A stretch of 64,000 nt of DNA from Bacteroidales bacterium (GTDB lineage: Bacteria; Bacteroidota; Bacteroidia; Bacteroidales; UBA932): contig SUYY01000001.1 of the NCBI GenBank assembly GCA_015060205.1, forward strand, positions 39,717-103,716, given 5' to 3'. A program made the translations under genes and the position numbers. Shown piece by piece: positions 20,388 to 29,069 of the stretch. The notes beneath the pieces were generated by a model, which searched no databases, was not told where the DNA came from, and worked only from the letters and a program-made list of their open reading frames with translations. The number at the start of each line of letters is the position of its first letter. Position 1 is the first letter of the stretch.

Positions 20388-20801
20388 ATGGCAATCAAGA
20401 GAACAACGAAGGTAGACTCAAGTTTCTCGATGTCGTCAATGACCGACATCGTGTTCCTGCTGCTCATCTTCTTTCTGGTGACATCGACACTCATCAATCC
20501 CAACGCCCTGAAACTCCTGCTTCCAAAAAGTACAGGTCAGGTGTCGGCCAAGGCTACAGTGAGCGTATCCATAAAGCATTGGCAGAAGACTGACGACTTC
20601 TCCTTCCATATCAACGGTGACGAGACTCCGGTCAGATTCGACCAGGTGGAAGACGAACTCATCAATCTGCTCCAGACTGAAGAAGACCCGACATTCTCGA
20701 TCTATGCTGACGAGACTGTTCCCATCAGGGAAGTGGTGAAGGTGATGAACATTGCAAAACGCAATCATTACAAGGTTATTATGGCGACTTCTCCGGAATA
20801 G
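20388..20801 (+). CDS. exbD: biopolymer transport protein ExbD/TolR
   Basis: SMTDIVFLLLIFFLVTSTL. Confidence 0.92.
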   Translation: MAIKRTTKVDSSFSMSSMTDIVFLLLIFFLVTSTLINPNALKLLLPKSTGQVSAKATVSVSIKHWQKTDDFSFHINGDETPVRFDQVEDELINLLQTEEDPTFSIYADETVPIREVVKVMNIAKRNHYKVIMATSPE

Positions 20802-20819
20802 GATGACCGGATTCTGAAT

Positions 20820-21605
20820 ATGGCAGACGACAGATACATATTTGAAAGGGAAAGACAGGAAAAGCGTTCCGTAATGACGGGAGGCTTTTTGACCGTATTT
20901 GTCCATGCTGCACTGATAGGCTGCTTCTTTGTAAGCGGCTTCACATATCTCGACCCTCCTCCACCTGAAAAGGAACAGATTCTGATAGAATTCGAGGATG
21001 TGGAGATCCAGAAGCCAAAGCAGAGAAGAGACGGCACAAGACCTCGCGCAGAGACTCCGAGCAAGGAGATAAATCTGGTACAGCAATCGGAGGCGCAGCA
21101 TATAGGTTCCAAGACCAATGAAGCACCTGAGTCCACGGTTGGAGACCAGGGAGACGTAGAGGTTCCGGAACCTCCACGCAAGAAGGAGATAAACCGCAGG
21201 GCGCTTTTTTCGGCAGCGGACAACAAGACCCAGAAGGACACCCTCGCAGCACAGACTGCCAGAGAGGTGACGGACGCACTTAAGGCCGGACATGCACTGG
21301 GCAACACAAAGACAGGAGAGACAAGCGGAGAGCCGAAGGCACTGCTTGCAGGCAGGACCCAGAACGGTTCACTTCCAAGACCTTCATACTCGGTACAGAA
21401 GGACGGAAAGGTAGTAGTGGAGATATGGGTCGACAACTATGGCACTGTTCAGAAGGCCGTACCTGGAGCAGAAGGTACCACCGTGACTGACAGGGATCTT
21501 TGGAACGAGGCCAGAAAGGCTGCAATGAAGGCAAGTTTCAACATGAGTGCAGATGCCCCCGCAATGCAGCATGGAACTATAACCTATATATTCAAACTGA
21601 AATAA
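20820..21605 (+). CDS. TonB-like energy transducer
   Basis: Single N-terminal TM, Pro-rich region, C-terminal 'GKVVVEIWVDNYGTVQKAVPG...ATFNM' TonB-C-like; operon context. Confidence 0.8.
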   Translation: MADDRYIFERERQEKRSVMTGGFLTVFVHAALIGCFFVSGFTYLDPPPPEKEQILIEFEDVEIQKPKQRRDGTRPRAETPSKEINLVQQSEAQHIGSKTNEAPESTVGDQGDVEVPEPPRKKEINRRALFSAADNKTQKDTLAAQTAREVTDALKAGHALGNTKTGETSGEPKALLAGRTQNGSLPRPSYSVQKDGKVVVEIWVDNYGTVQKAVPGAEGTTVTDRDLWNEARKAAMKASFNMSADAPAMQHGTITYIFKLK

Positions 21606-21675
21606 TCGGCGTGAGCCGTAACAATATTGACTTATGCCGTGAGGCACATCTGATAAAATTTAAACAGTTTCATAA

Positions 21676-23031
21676 ATGGAAAACAACAAGAAAGGCGGTT
21701 TCGGCCGCAGAACAGAAGGCCGTAGAGAGTACGGCAGCAACACAGGAAAACGACCAAGAATATCCAGAACAGGCACAAGAGGTGCAGAAAGGGTATCCGG
21801 ATCTGATTTTTCGGAAAGAAGGTCATTTGGCGAAGGCAGACCATCAGGTGAAAGAAGGACTTTCGGAAACGACAGACCACGCAGGTCATTCGGAGAAGGT
21901 TCGGACAGACCACGCAGGTCGTTCGGAGAGAGCAGCGAGCGTTCAGGAAGACCATTCTCAGGCAATTCGGAAAGACGTTCGTTCGGTGAGGGCAGGTCAT
22001 TCGGAAGCGACAGACCACGCAGACAGTTCGGAGAAGGCTCGGACAGACCTCGCAGATCGTTCGGAGAGAACGGAGAGCGTTCAGGAAGGTCTTTCTCAGG
22101 CAATTCGGAAAGACGCCCATTCGGTGAAGGCAGGTCATTCGGAGGCGAAAGGAAAAGCGGAGGTTTCCGTAATTCTGCCAAGAAGAGTTTCAACAAGAAG
22201 GACTTCAACTATTTCCGCGACGAGAACGAGAGCGGAATCAACAAGATGATAAGCAGACGCCCTCAACTTGACGGAGACTACTCTGACAACGACATGGTGA
22301 TGGTACCTGTAAAGGAAGAGATCAGACTCAACAAGTTCATAGCAAATTCCGGAGTATGTTCAAGAAGAGAGGCTGACAACTTCATCCTCGCAGGTGTTGT
22401 TACCGTCAACGGAGAGGTGGTGACGGAACTCGGAACAAAGGTAAACATCAACACTGACGACATCCGTTTCAACGGAGAAAGACTCAAGGGAGAAAACAAG
22501 GTATATATCGTAATGAACAAGCCTAAGGGCTATGTCACGACAGCAAGCGATCCTCACGCAGACAAGACCGTGATGGACCTTCTGAAGACCTGCCCGACAA
22601 GAGTTTTCCCTGTAGGACGTCTCGACAAGAACACCACAGGAGTGCTCATGTTCACCAACGACGGTGAGATTGCTGAGAAACTCACTCACCCTTCATATGA
22701 CAAGAAGAAGATATATCAGGTATCTCTTGACGCAAAGTTGAGACAGGAGGATTTCGAGAGGATCCTCAGCGGTGTGGAACTTAACGACGGAGTGATCGCT
22801 GCCGACGAACTTGAATATATCGAGGCTGACGACCATCGCAAACTCGGCATCGAGATCCATTCAGGAAAGAACCGTATCGTCAGAAGGATATTCGAATCTC
22901 TCGGATACGAGGTGAAGGCTCTTGACAGGGTTTACTTCGCAGGACTCACAAAGAAGGGCATCAAGAGAGGAGACTGGAGATATCTTACAGAAGGTGAAAT
23001 CAACCTGCTCAGAATGGGAGCATATCTATAG
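21676..23031 (+). CDS. pseudouridine synthase (RluB/RsuA type) with repetitive Arg/Ser/Gly-rich N-terminal extension
   Basis: S4 domain 'IRLNKFIANSGVCSRREAD', 'VGRLDKNTTGVLMFTNDG' motif; N-terminal SFGEG/RPRRSFG repeats. Confidence 0.92.
   Translation: MENNKKGGFGRRTEGRREYGSNTGKRPRISRTGTRGAERVSGSDFSERRSFGEGRPSGERRTFGNDRPRRSFGEGSDRPRRSFGESSERSGRPFSGNSERRSFGEGRSFGSDRPRRQFGEGSDRPRRSFGENGERSGRSFSGNSERRPFGEGRSFGGERKSGGFRNSAKKSFNKKDFNYFRDENESGINKMISRRPQLDGDYSDNDMVMVPVKEEIRLNKFIANSGVCSRREADNFILAGVVTVNGEVVTELGTKVNINTDDIRFNGERLKGENKVYIVMNKPKGYVTTASDPHADKTVMDLLKTCPTRVFPVGRLDKNTTGVLMFTNDGEIAEKLTHPSYDKKKIYQVSLDAKLRQEDFERILSGVELNDGVIAADELEYIEADDHRKLGIEIHSGKNRIVRRIFESLGYEVKALDRVYFAGLTKKGIKRGDWRYLTEGEINLLRMGAYL
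21871..22146 (+). repeat. two tandem 138-bp (46-aa) coding repeats
   Basis: gacagaccacgcag... at 21871 and again at 22009; aa units DRPRRSFGEGSDRPRRSFGESSERSGRPFSGNSERRSFGEGRSFGS / DRPRRQFGEGSDRPRRSFGENGERSGRSFSGNSERRPFGEGRSFGG. Confidence 0.9.
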
Positions 23032-23050
23032 TATTTTCGCATAGGCTCAA

Positions 23051-23950
23051 ATGGCAAAAGAGACAACCAAAAGACATCGCGCAGGATTTGTCAACATCAT
23101 CGGTAATCCGAATGTGGGCAAATCCACGCTTATGAATGCCCTTGTGGGTGAGAAACTGTCCATCGTGACTGCAAAGGCCCAGACCACCCGGCACAGGATC
23201 ATGGGTATTGTGAACGGAGAGGACTACCAGATAGTCTATTCCGACACACCGGGAATACTGAAGCCGAACTACCGCCTTCAGCAGAGCATGATGAACTTCG
23301 TTGATACCGCCATCGGTGACGCAGACATCATACTCTACGTGACCGATACGGTGGAAAAGGGTGACAAGAACGATGAATATATCGCCAAACTCAAGAACAT
23401 TCACTGTCCGGTAGTGCTGGTAATCAACAAGATAGACATCAGCAGCCAGGAGCAGGTGATGGAACTCATGGCATGGTGGAAGGAGCAGATTCCCAACGCC
23501 CTGATATTCCCGGCATCGGCACAGGAAAAGTTCAACCTCGACAATATCTTCGATGCAATCGTGTCAAACCTTCCGGAAGCACCGGCATGGTACGACAAGG
23601 ATGTGTTTACAGACAAGAATCTTCGTTTCTTCGCATCGGAGATAGTACGCGAGAAGATATTCCTTAATTATAAGGAAGAGATTCCATACAGTTGCGAGGT
23701 CGTGGTGGAAGAGTTCAAGGAAGGTGCGGAAAGATATGACATAAGTGCTGTGATATATGTCATGAGGGACTCTCAGAAAGGCATAATCATAGGAAAAGGC
23801 GGTCAGTCACTGAAGAAGACCGGAACCCAGGCCAGGATAGAGATGGAGGATTTCTTCCAGAAAAAGGTCTTCCTGAGTCTTTTTGTAAAAGTAGACCCGG
23901 ACTGGAGGGAAAGCAAGAAGGAACTCCGCAAATTCGGATATGAATATTAA
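23051..23950 (+). CDS. era: GTPase Era
   Basis: GNPNVGKSTLMNALVGEKLSIVTAKAQTTRHR, DTPGI, KH domain GKGGQSLKKTGTQAR. Confidence 0.97.
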   Translation: MAKETTKRHRAGFVNIIGNPNVGKSTLMNALVGEKLSIVTAKAQTTRHRIMGIVNGEDYQIVYSDTPGILKPNYRLQQSMMNFVDTAIGDADIILYVTDTVEKGDKNDEYIAKLKNIHCPVVLVINKIDISSQEQVMELMAWWKEQIPNALIFPASAQEKFNLDNIFDAIVSNLPEAPAWYDKDVFTDKNLRFFASEIVREKIFLNYKEEIPYSCEVVVEEFKEGAERYDISAVIYVMRDSQKGIIIGKGGQSLKKTGTQARIEMEDFFQKKVFLSLFVKVDPDWRESKKELRKFGYEY

Positions 23951-23972
23951 ACAATAAAACTGATAAGGCATA

Positions 23973-26684
23973 ATGAGTATTGATGAGATCGAACTCCCTG
24001 AGGAAGGCATGATCGAGGAAGAGGAAAATCAGGATTTGTCGGAAGATGGTCAGGCAACTGCGCCGACAGGCAAGTTTGACAAACTGCTGGGAGACAACAG
24101 CAAGAAATACAGGTTGTCAGGGATGTTCAAGGAGTGGTTCCTTGACTATTCCTCATACACCATCCTGTACAGAGCCGTTCCGCATATAGTGGACGGAATG
24201 AAGCCTGTGCAGAGGCGTGTGCTGCACGCGATGTGGCGTATGGATGACGGCAGGTATACAAAGGTTGCAAACATCGTAGGACAGGCCATGCAGTTCCATC
24301 CTCATGGTGACCAGTCCATATTGGGTGCCCTCGTCCAACTGGGTCAGAAGAACTACCTTATCGACTGCCAGGGTAACTGGGGTAATATCCTTACAGGTGA
24401 CAGCAACGCGGCTCCGCGATATATCGAGGCCCGCCTGACCAAATTCGCCAAGGAGGTTGTATTCAACCCTAAGACAACAAACTGGATGACCTCATATGAC
24501 GGTCGTAATCAGGAACCTGTGGAACTGCCTATCAAGTTCCCGCTCCTTCTTGCACAGGGTGCTGAAGGTATCGCCGTAGGTCTGGCATCCAAGATTCTTC
24601 CCCACAACTTCAACGAGATCATCGATGCATCGGTGGCTCATCTTCAAGGAAAGGATTTTGAACTTTATCCTGACTTCCCTACCGGCGGATATGCTGACTG
24701 CACCAAATATCTGCAGGGACAGAGAGGTGGAGTGGTGAAGGTACGTGCAAAAATCGAGAAGATAGACAAGAATACCTTGTCCATCAATGAGATACCTTTC
24801 GGAAAAACCACTCATGGAGTAATCGAATCCATTCTCAAGGCAAAGGAAAAGGGCAAGATCAAGATCAAGAAGATCGATGACCTGACCACGGACAAGGCAA
24901 ACATACTGATACATCTTCCTAACGATGTTTCGCCGGACAAGACCATCGATGCACTTTACGCATTCACCGACTGCGAAGTGTCGATATCTCCTAACGCCTG
25001 CGTGATCGTGGACCATAAGCCTCAGTTCCTGAGCGTACATGACATACTCAGATACAGTACAGACCACGCGATGGACCTTCTCCGTCAGGAACTCCAGATC
25101 AGGCTCGACGAACTGGAGAACGACTGGCACTACAGTTCGCTTGAGAAGATATTCTTTGAAAACAGGATATACAAGATTCTCGAGGGAGATGCAAGGAGTT
25201 GGGAGGACCAGTTGCAGGAGGTTTTGGAGAAAATGCTTGAGTACCAGCACCTTCTGGCCAGACCGATCATCATGGAAGACATCAACCGTCTCGTGGAGAA
25301 GCCGGTAAGGAAGATTTCCAAGTTCGACGTGAAGGCTGTCGAGGAGAAACTTCGCGGACTCGAGGCAGAGATGGAAGAGGTCAAGAATCATCTGGAGCAT
25401 ATTGTGGAGTTTACCATCAACTACTTCAAGAACCTCAAGAAGAAGTATGGAAAGGATTATCCTAGACTCACGGAACTCACCGGATTCGAGTCGATTGCCG
25501 TGACCAAGGTGGTGAGCAACAACGCGAAACTCTATGCCAACAAGGAAGAGGGATTCGTCGGCATAGCCTTGAAGAAGGAAGATAATGCCGAATACATATG
25601 CGACTGCTCCGACCTGTCTGAAATCATTGTCATCCACAAGGACGGCAAATACAAGGTGACCAAGGTAAGCGAGAAGGCATTCCTCGGCAAGGACATCCTT
25701 TACGTAGGCGTGTTTGACAGAAACGATCAGAGAACCATATATAATGTGATCTACAGGGAAGGCAAGACAGCCTTGAGTTATGCCAAGAGATTTGCTGTGA
25801 CAAGCATCACCCGCGACAAGGAATATGATATAACCCAGGGAACTCCGGGTTCACAGATACTATGGTTCACGGTCAACCACAACGGTGAGGCCGAAACCGT
25901 GAGGATACATTACAGGCAGCGTCCTAAACTCAAGAAACTCACAGAAGACTACGATTTCTCAGAACTTCTCATCAAGGGACGTGCAGCGAGGGGTAACCTC
26001 GTTTCCAAGAACCCGATCAACAAGATTGTTCTCAGAGCAAAGGGAATCTCGACCATCGGTGGAAAGGACATCTGGTTCGACGAAGATATCCAGAGGCTCA
26101 ATGAGGATGGACGCGGAACACATCTGGGTCAGTTCAATACCGGTGACCATATACTCGCTATATTCAAGGACGGAACCTATTACACCACCACATTCGACTT
26201 GAGCAACAGATATCAGGGAGACCTCCTGAGGATTGAGAAACTTGATGTGGGCAAGGTATATACTGTGCTTTACTATGACAAGACGGTGGGTGCGTTCTAT
26301 GTAAAGAGGTTCTCTTTCGAAGTGAGCGACAACACTCCTGTCACATTCATCTCAGAAGGCAAGGGATCATATCTTGTGGAAATAAGCGACGACAAGCACC
26401 CTCAGTTCGAAATCACATTCGGAGGAAAGCATGAACACCGGGAGATGGAAACCGTGAATGCAGAGGAATTCATAGCGAAGAAGGGTCTGCAGGCGAAAGG
26501 CAAGAAGGTGAGCGCGATGGATGTAAAATCCGTAAGATTCGGTGAGCCTCTCCATATGCCGGAGGACGAAGTGATGCCGGAAGAATCAGAGGCTGAGAAT
26601 CAGGCCGGTGAAATAGACAACTCGGATGTAGAGGACCCTATAGACATTTCGCTTGACGACGACATACAGTTGTCTCTGTTCTAA
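23973..26684 (+). CDS. parC: DNA topoisomerase IV subunit A (GyrA/ParC family)
   Basis: YTILYRAVPHIVDGMKPVQRRVLHAM, NWGNILTGDSNAAPRYIEARLTKF. Confidence 0.93.
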   Translation: MSIDEIELPEEGMIEEEENQDLSEDGQATAPTGKFDKLLGDNSKKYRLSGMFKEWFLDYSSYTILYRAVPHIVDGMKPVQRRVLHAMWRMDDGRYTKVANIVGQAMQFHPHGDQSILGALVQLGQKNYLIDCQGNWGNILTGDSNAAPRYIEARLTKFAKEVVFNPKTTNWMTSYDGRNQEPVELPIKFPLLLAQGAEGIAVGLASKILPHNFNEIIDASVAHLQGKDFELYPDFPTGGYADCTKYLQGQRGGVVKVRAKIEKIDKNTLSINEIPFGKTTHGVIESILKAKEKGKIKIKKIDDLTTDKANILIHLPNDVSPDKTIDALYAFTDCEVSISPNACVIVDHKPQFLSVHDILRYSTDHAMDLLRQELQIRLDELENDWHYSSLEKIFFENRIYKILEGDARSWEDQLQEVLEKMLEYQHLLARPIIMEDINRLVEKPVRKISKFDVKAVEEKLRGLEAEMEEVKNHLEHIVEFTINYFKNLKKKYGKDYPRLTELTGFESIAVTKVVSNNAKLYANKEEGFVGIALKKEDNAEYICDCSDLSEIIVIHKDGKYKVTKVSEKAFLGKDILYVGVFDRNDQRTIYNVIYREGKTALSYAKRFAVTSITRDKEYDITQGTPGSQILWFTVNHNGEAETVRIHYRQRPKLKKLTEDYDFSELLIKGRAARGNLVSKNPINKIVLRAKGISTIGGKDIWFDEDIQRLNEDGRGTHLGQFNTGDHILAIFKDGTYYTTTFDLSNRYQGDLLRIEKLDVGKVYTVLYYDKTVGAFYVKRFSFEVSDNTPVTFISEGKGSYLVEISDDKHPQFEITFGGKHEHREMETVNAEEFIAKKGLQAKGKKVSAMDVKSVRFGEPLHMPEDEVMPEESEAENQAGEIDNSDVEDPIDISLDDDIQLSLF

Positions 26685-26689
26685 ATGTC

Positions 26690-27271
26690 ATGACAATATC
26701 ACTTACAGGATTCATGGGATGCGGCAAGAGCAGTGTCGGAAAAAGACTTTCCGAACTGCTCTGCTGTTCTTTTGCCGACCTCGATACGATGATTGAAGAA
26801 CGGGAAGGATGCACTGTGGCCGAGATATTCGAGAGGTCTTCAGAGGCTGAGTTCAGAAGGATCGAGAAGGAGGTCCTGACCGATATACTATGTGCTCCCG
26901 GGGCCGGAACTGAATTGGTACTGGCACTTGGAGGCGGTGCTGTCATGACGGAAGGGAGTGACCGTCTGGTACATGAAAAGAGCCTCTGCATATATCTTCG
27001 CACCTCAGTCGACGAACTGGTCAGAAGGCTTTCATCCGAAACCTCAGGCAGACCACTGCTCAAATCAGATACCTCCACACAGGTTCCGACATCCGTCATA
27101 TCGGCCGAGACAACAGCCCTTCGGAAGCGCATACTCGACCTGATGTCCCTTCGCGAGCATACCTATAGCAGTACAGCGCACCTGATCCTCGACACAGACA
27201 GCAAAAGCATCGACGACATCGCCAAGGAGATCATCTCAGCGATCCGGGTAATCACGACTGATTCATACTGA
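26690..27271 (+). CDS. aroK: shikimate kinase
   Basis: GFMGCGKSSVGKRLSELL, ADLDTMIEEREG, GRPLL. Confidence 0.93.
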   Translation: MTISLTGFMGCGKSSVGKRLSELLCCSFADLDTMIEEREGCTVAEIFERSSEAEFRRIEKEVLTDILCAPGAGTELVLALGGGAVMTEGSDRLVHEKSLCIYLRTSVDELVRRLSSETSGRPLLKSDTSTQVPTSVISAETTALRKRILDLMSLREHTYSSTAHLILDTDSKSIDDIAKEIISAIRVITTDSY

Positions 27272-27742
27272 CTCCTTCCTAAGTCTTTCTCTTCGTTCCT
27301 CTCTGTACTGCCGGATTTCCTCATCGATTTCCTCCATCGTCATATCGGAGATTCCGTTAGCGACAGCGGACGCGTGTATACGCTCGAATGCCTCCCATGC
27401 ATGCAGTATCGATGACTGCACATCTTCCGAATCATACAAGGAAACAGATTCGCTTAACACCTTGCCTTCACATTCCTCTGACAGAGCAATCACTTGCAGC
27501 ATATCTGCAGGCGGCAGGATTCGCTGCTCTGATGGAAAATGACGCATATTCCCGGTAATAAGATAGGCGTCATCCCTCATAAGATATGTTTCATAGAAGA
27601 TAATATCATTTACATCCACGAAATCCCGTTTTAAGCAATTGGGAGTATATTTAAGTCCTCTGGCAAGAAAAACCGTCAGTATTTCCTCAATATCGTCATG
27701 GCGAATGTTGAATTTGCTCCTTGAAAGAACTTCACTATATAT
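27263..27742 (-). pseudogene. C-terminal half of a disrupted PIN-domain toxin, fused to an antitoxin-like tail
   Basis: Open minus frame IYSEVLSRSKFNIRHDDIEEILTVFLARGLKYTPNCLKRDFVDVNDIIFYETYLMRDDAYLITGNMRHFPSEQRILPPADMLQVI... then AWEAFERIHASAVANGISDMTMEEIDEEIRQYREERRE. Confidence 0.75.
27285..27401. repeat. left copy of 117-bp direct repeat (antitoxin 3' region)
   Basis: Near-identical (about five mismatches by eye) to 33112-33228. Confidence 0.88.
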
Positions 27743-27835
27743 GCAAAGATTACAGCCGAGAAGGTAAGCAACGACATTGAGAACCTATCCAAGCAGATAG
27801 AATCAATGGAGAGTTACATTTGTCAAGCCATTTGA
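27743..27835 (+). pseudogene. 3' remnant of an unknown gene at the left island junction (AKITAEKVSNDIENLSKQIESMESYICQAI*)
   Basis: Open frame from the junction to TGA at 27833, no start codon context. Confidence 0.45.
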
Positions 27836-27857
27836 TAACCACTAAAACCAAGAAATG

Positions 27858-28256
27858 ATGAAACAAGAAAGAAACATAATAACAATGGATGAATACGGAA
27901 GAATCCACTTCCCGAGCACCACGAGCAATGACTTTGGGATGAGTACAAACGAACTGATAGACTTGTTTGGAGTTATATACACGACATTGAGGGCAAACAT
28001 CACAGCCATATACAAAAGCGGTGTCCTTAACGAGCACGAGGTGCAAAGGTGTATAAATATATCCAATGGAATAAGCATAGATGATTATACACTCTCGATG
28101 ATTGTTGCTCTATCCTTTCGACTGAATACATTTGGAGCATACAAGGTTAGAGAGTGTGTAATGAACAAACTCACAACCAATCCCAAAAACAGTATATTGT
28201 TTTTGAATGTGCGTACGCACGAATGTATGAATGAAAGCAAGTATAGTTTAAATTGA
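27858..28256 (+). CDS. hypothetical protein of the type found on Bacteroidales mobile elements
   Basis: MKQERNIITMDEYGRIHFPS...LIDLFGVIYTTLRANITAIYKSGVLNEHEVQRCINISNG; ORF length and AT-rich island context. Confidence 0.6.
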   Translation: MKQERNIITMDEYGRIHFPSTTSNDFGMSTNELIDLFGVIYTTLRANITAIYKSGVLNEHEVQRCINISNGISIDDYTLSMIVALSFRLNTFGAYKVRECVMNKLTTNPKNSILFLNVRTHECMNESKYSLN

Positions 28257-28714
28257 GAATTTCATTCATACGCACTTTTTTGTCAATTCCCATCATACGT
28301 TCATTCCTCTATGTGTACAAAGTTATGTGCAAACCGACTTTGAAATCTGCAAGTTCAAGCGGCAAACCGTTTTCTGAACAATCTTCCTCTCATTCTTCGA
28401 GAGTATTGATCCGGAAAAAACTTGCATCTTTCAAGTCGCACATATAAAGTACCCATAGAGGAGATGACCGACCGATGGGAAACAGAATATTCAGATGGAT
28501 AGTAGAGCATGTATTGCTTCGCTATTCGTTCTTTCCTTTGGAGGAAGAATCCCTCCCTCAAAGAAACAAACTGATTAATCAATCGACATACCGATTAACC
28601 GATATATCAGTTAATTACTCAGTGAGTTAACAAACGATATGGTGAATGAATTGATGGAACATTTTAAAGAGCAATCAGTTGTAAATTTCATTTCTCTCTT
28701 AGGTGAATCTCAGT

Positions 28715-28885
28715 ACACAGCAAGATGTCTTTTGAGCCGCTCGAAATATTTTCGGATGCTCAAAAGACTTGTGTTCTTCCAAACACAGCAAGGTCTGTTT
28801 TCAGCCGCTCCTAATGAATTGAGCCGCTTCAAACTTAATGTTCGCAGGAACATGGCAAGGTATGTTTTGAGTAACTCAAAACCTT
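28715..28885. repeat. three degenerate tandem repeats with 67-68 bp period, each with an inverted repeat
   Basis: ACACAGCAAGATGTCTTTTGAGCCGCTC (28715), ACACAGCAAGGTCTGTTTTCAGCCGCTC (28783), ACATGGCAAGGTATGTTTTGAGTAACTC (28850). Confidence 0.75.
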
Positions 28886-29019
28886 TCGGGTTACTCCGGA
28901 ATGCCGCATTCCACGAACTTATCCCTCCGAAGTCGGAATAATTGAATGTTTCACGATAAAATAACAATGCTTTTTTATGTTTGTCTGCAAAGCAGGTCCT
29001 CAATTTCAAATTAAATAAG

Positions 29020-29027
29020 TACTTTTG
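29020..29027 (+). promoter_or_regulatory. -7 box TACTTTTG upstream of the R-M operon
   Basis: TAnnTTTG match; expected -33 TTTG not found at exact spacing. Confidence 0.4.
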
Positions 29028-29034
29028 TATCTCT

Positions 29035-29054
29035 GATGCGGTATATACCGCATC
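29035..29054. promoter_or_regulatory. perfect 20-bp palindrome GATGCGGTATATACCGCATC, candidate operator
   Basis: Perfect dyad between -7 box and ATG of the Vsr-methyltransferase gene. Confidence 0.6.
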
Positions 29055-29069
29055 AAAACAAGAAAGATA

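Noticed and set aside
21500-22249. 249-aa plus-strand ORF overlapping tonB and rluB
   Set aside because: Second open frame generated by the purine-rich repeats of the pseudouridine synthase N-terminus; no domain signals, and the annotated frame has S4/PsiS motifs.
24492-25637. 381-aa minus-strand ORF
   Set aside because: Antisense shadow of topoisomerase IV subunit A; Cys/His/Leu-rich translation without recognisable family.
27263-27619. Intact stand-alone hypothetical gene as given in the ORF track
   Set aside because: The frame continues upstream without a credible ATG and encodes the C-terminal half of a PIN protein whose N-terminus lies 5 kb away; better treated as a disrupted toxin.
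28209-28220. 12-bp palindrome GTGCGTACGCAC as operator
   Set aside because: Lies inside the coding region of the 27858-28256 ORF; too short and isolated to support.
28715-28885. CRISPR array
   Set aside because: Three ~28-bp repeats with ~40-bp spacing look superficially CRISPR-like. However, the repeats are degenerate, the 'spacers' carry inverted repeats pairing with the repeat, and no cas genes are nearby.
28639-28941. 100-aa hypothetical CDS
   Set aside because: Its composition is dictated by the 67/68-bp hairpin repeats; no support for real coding, so not listed as a gene.
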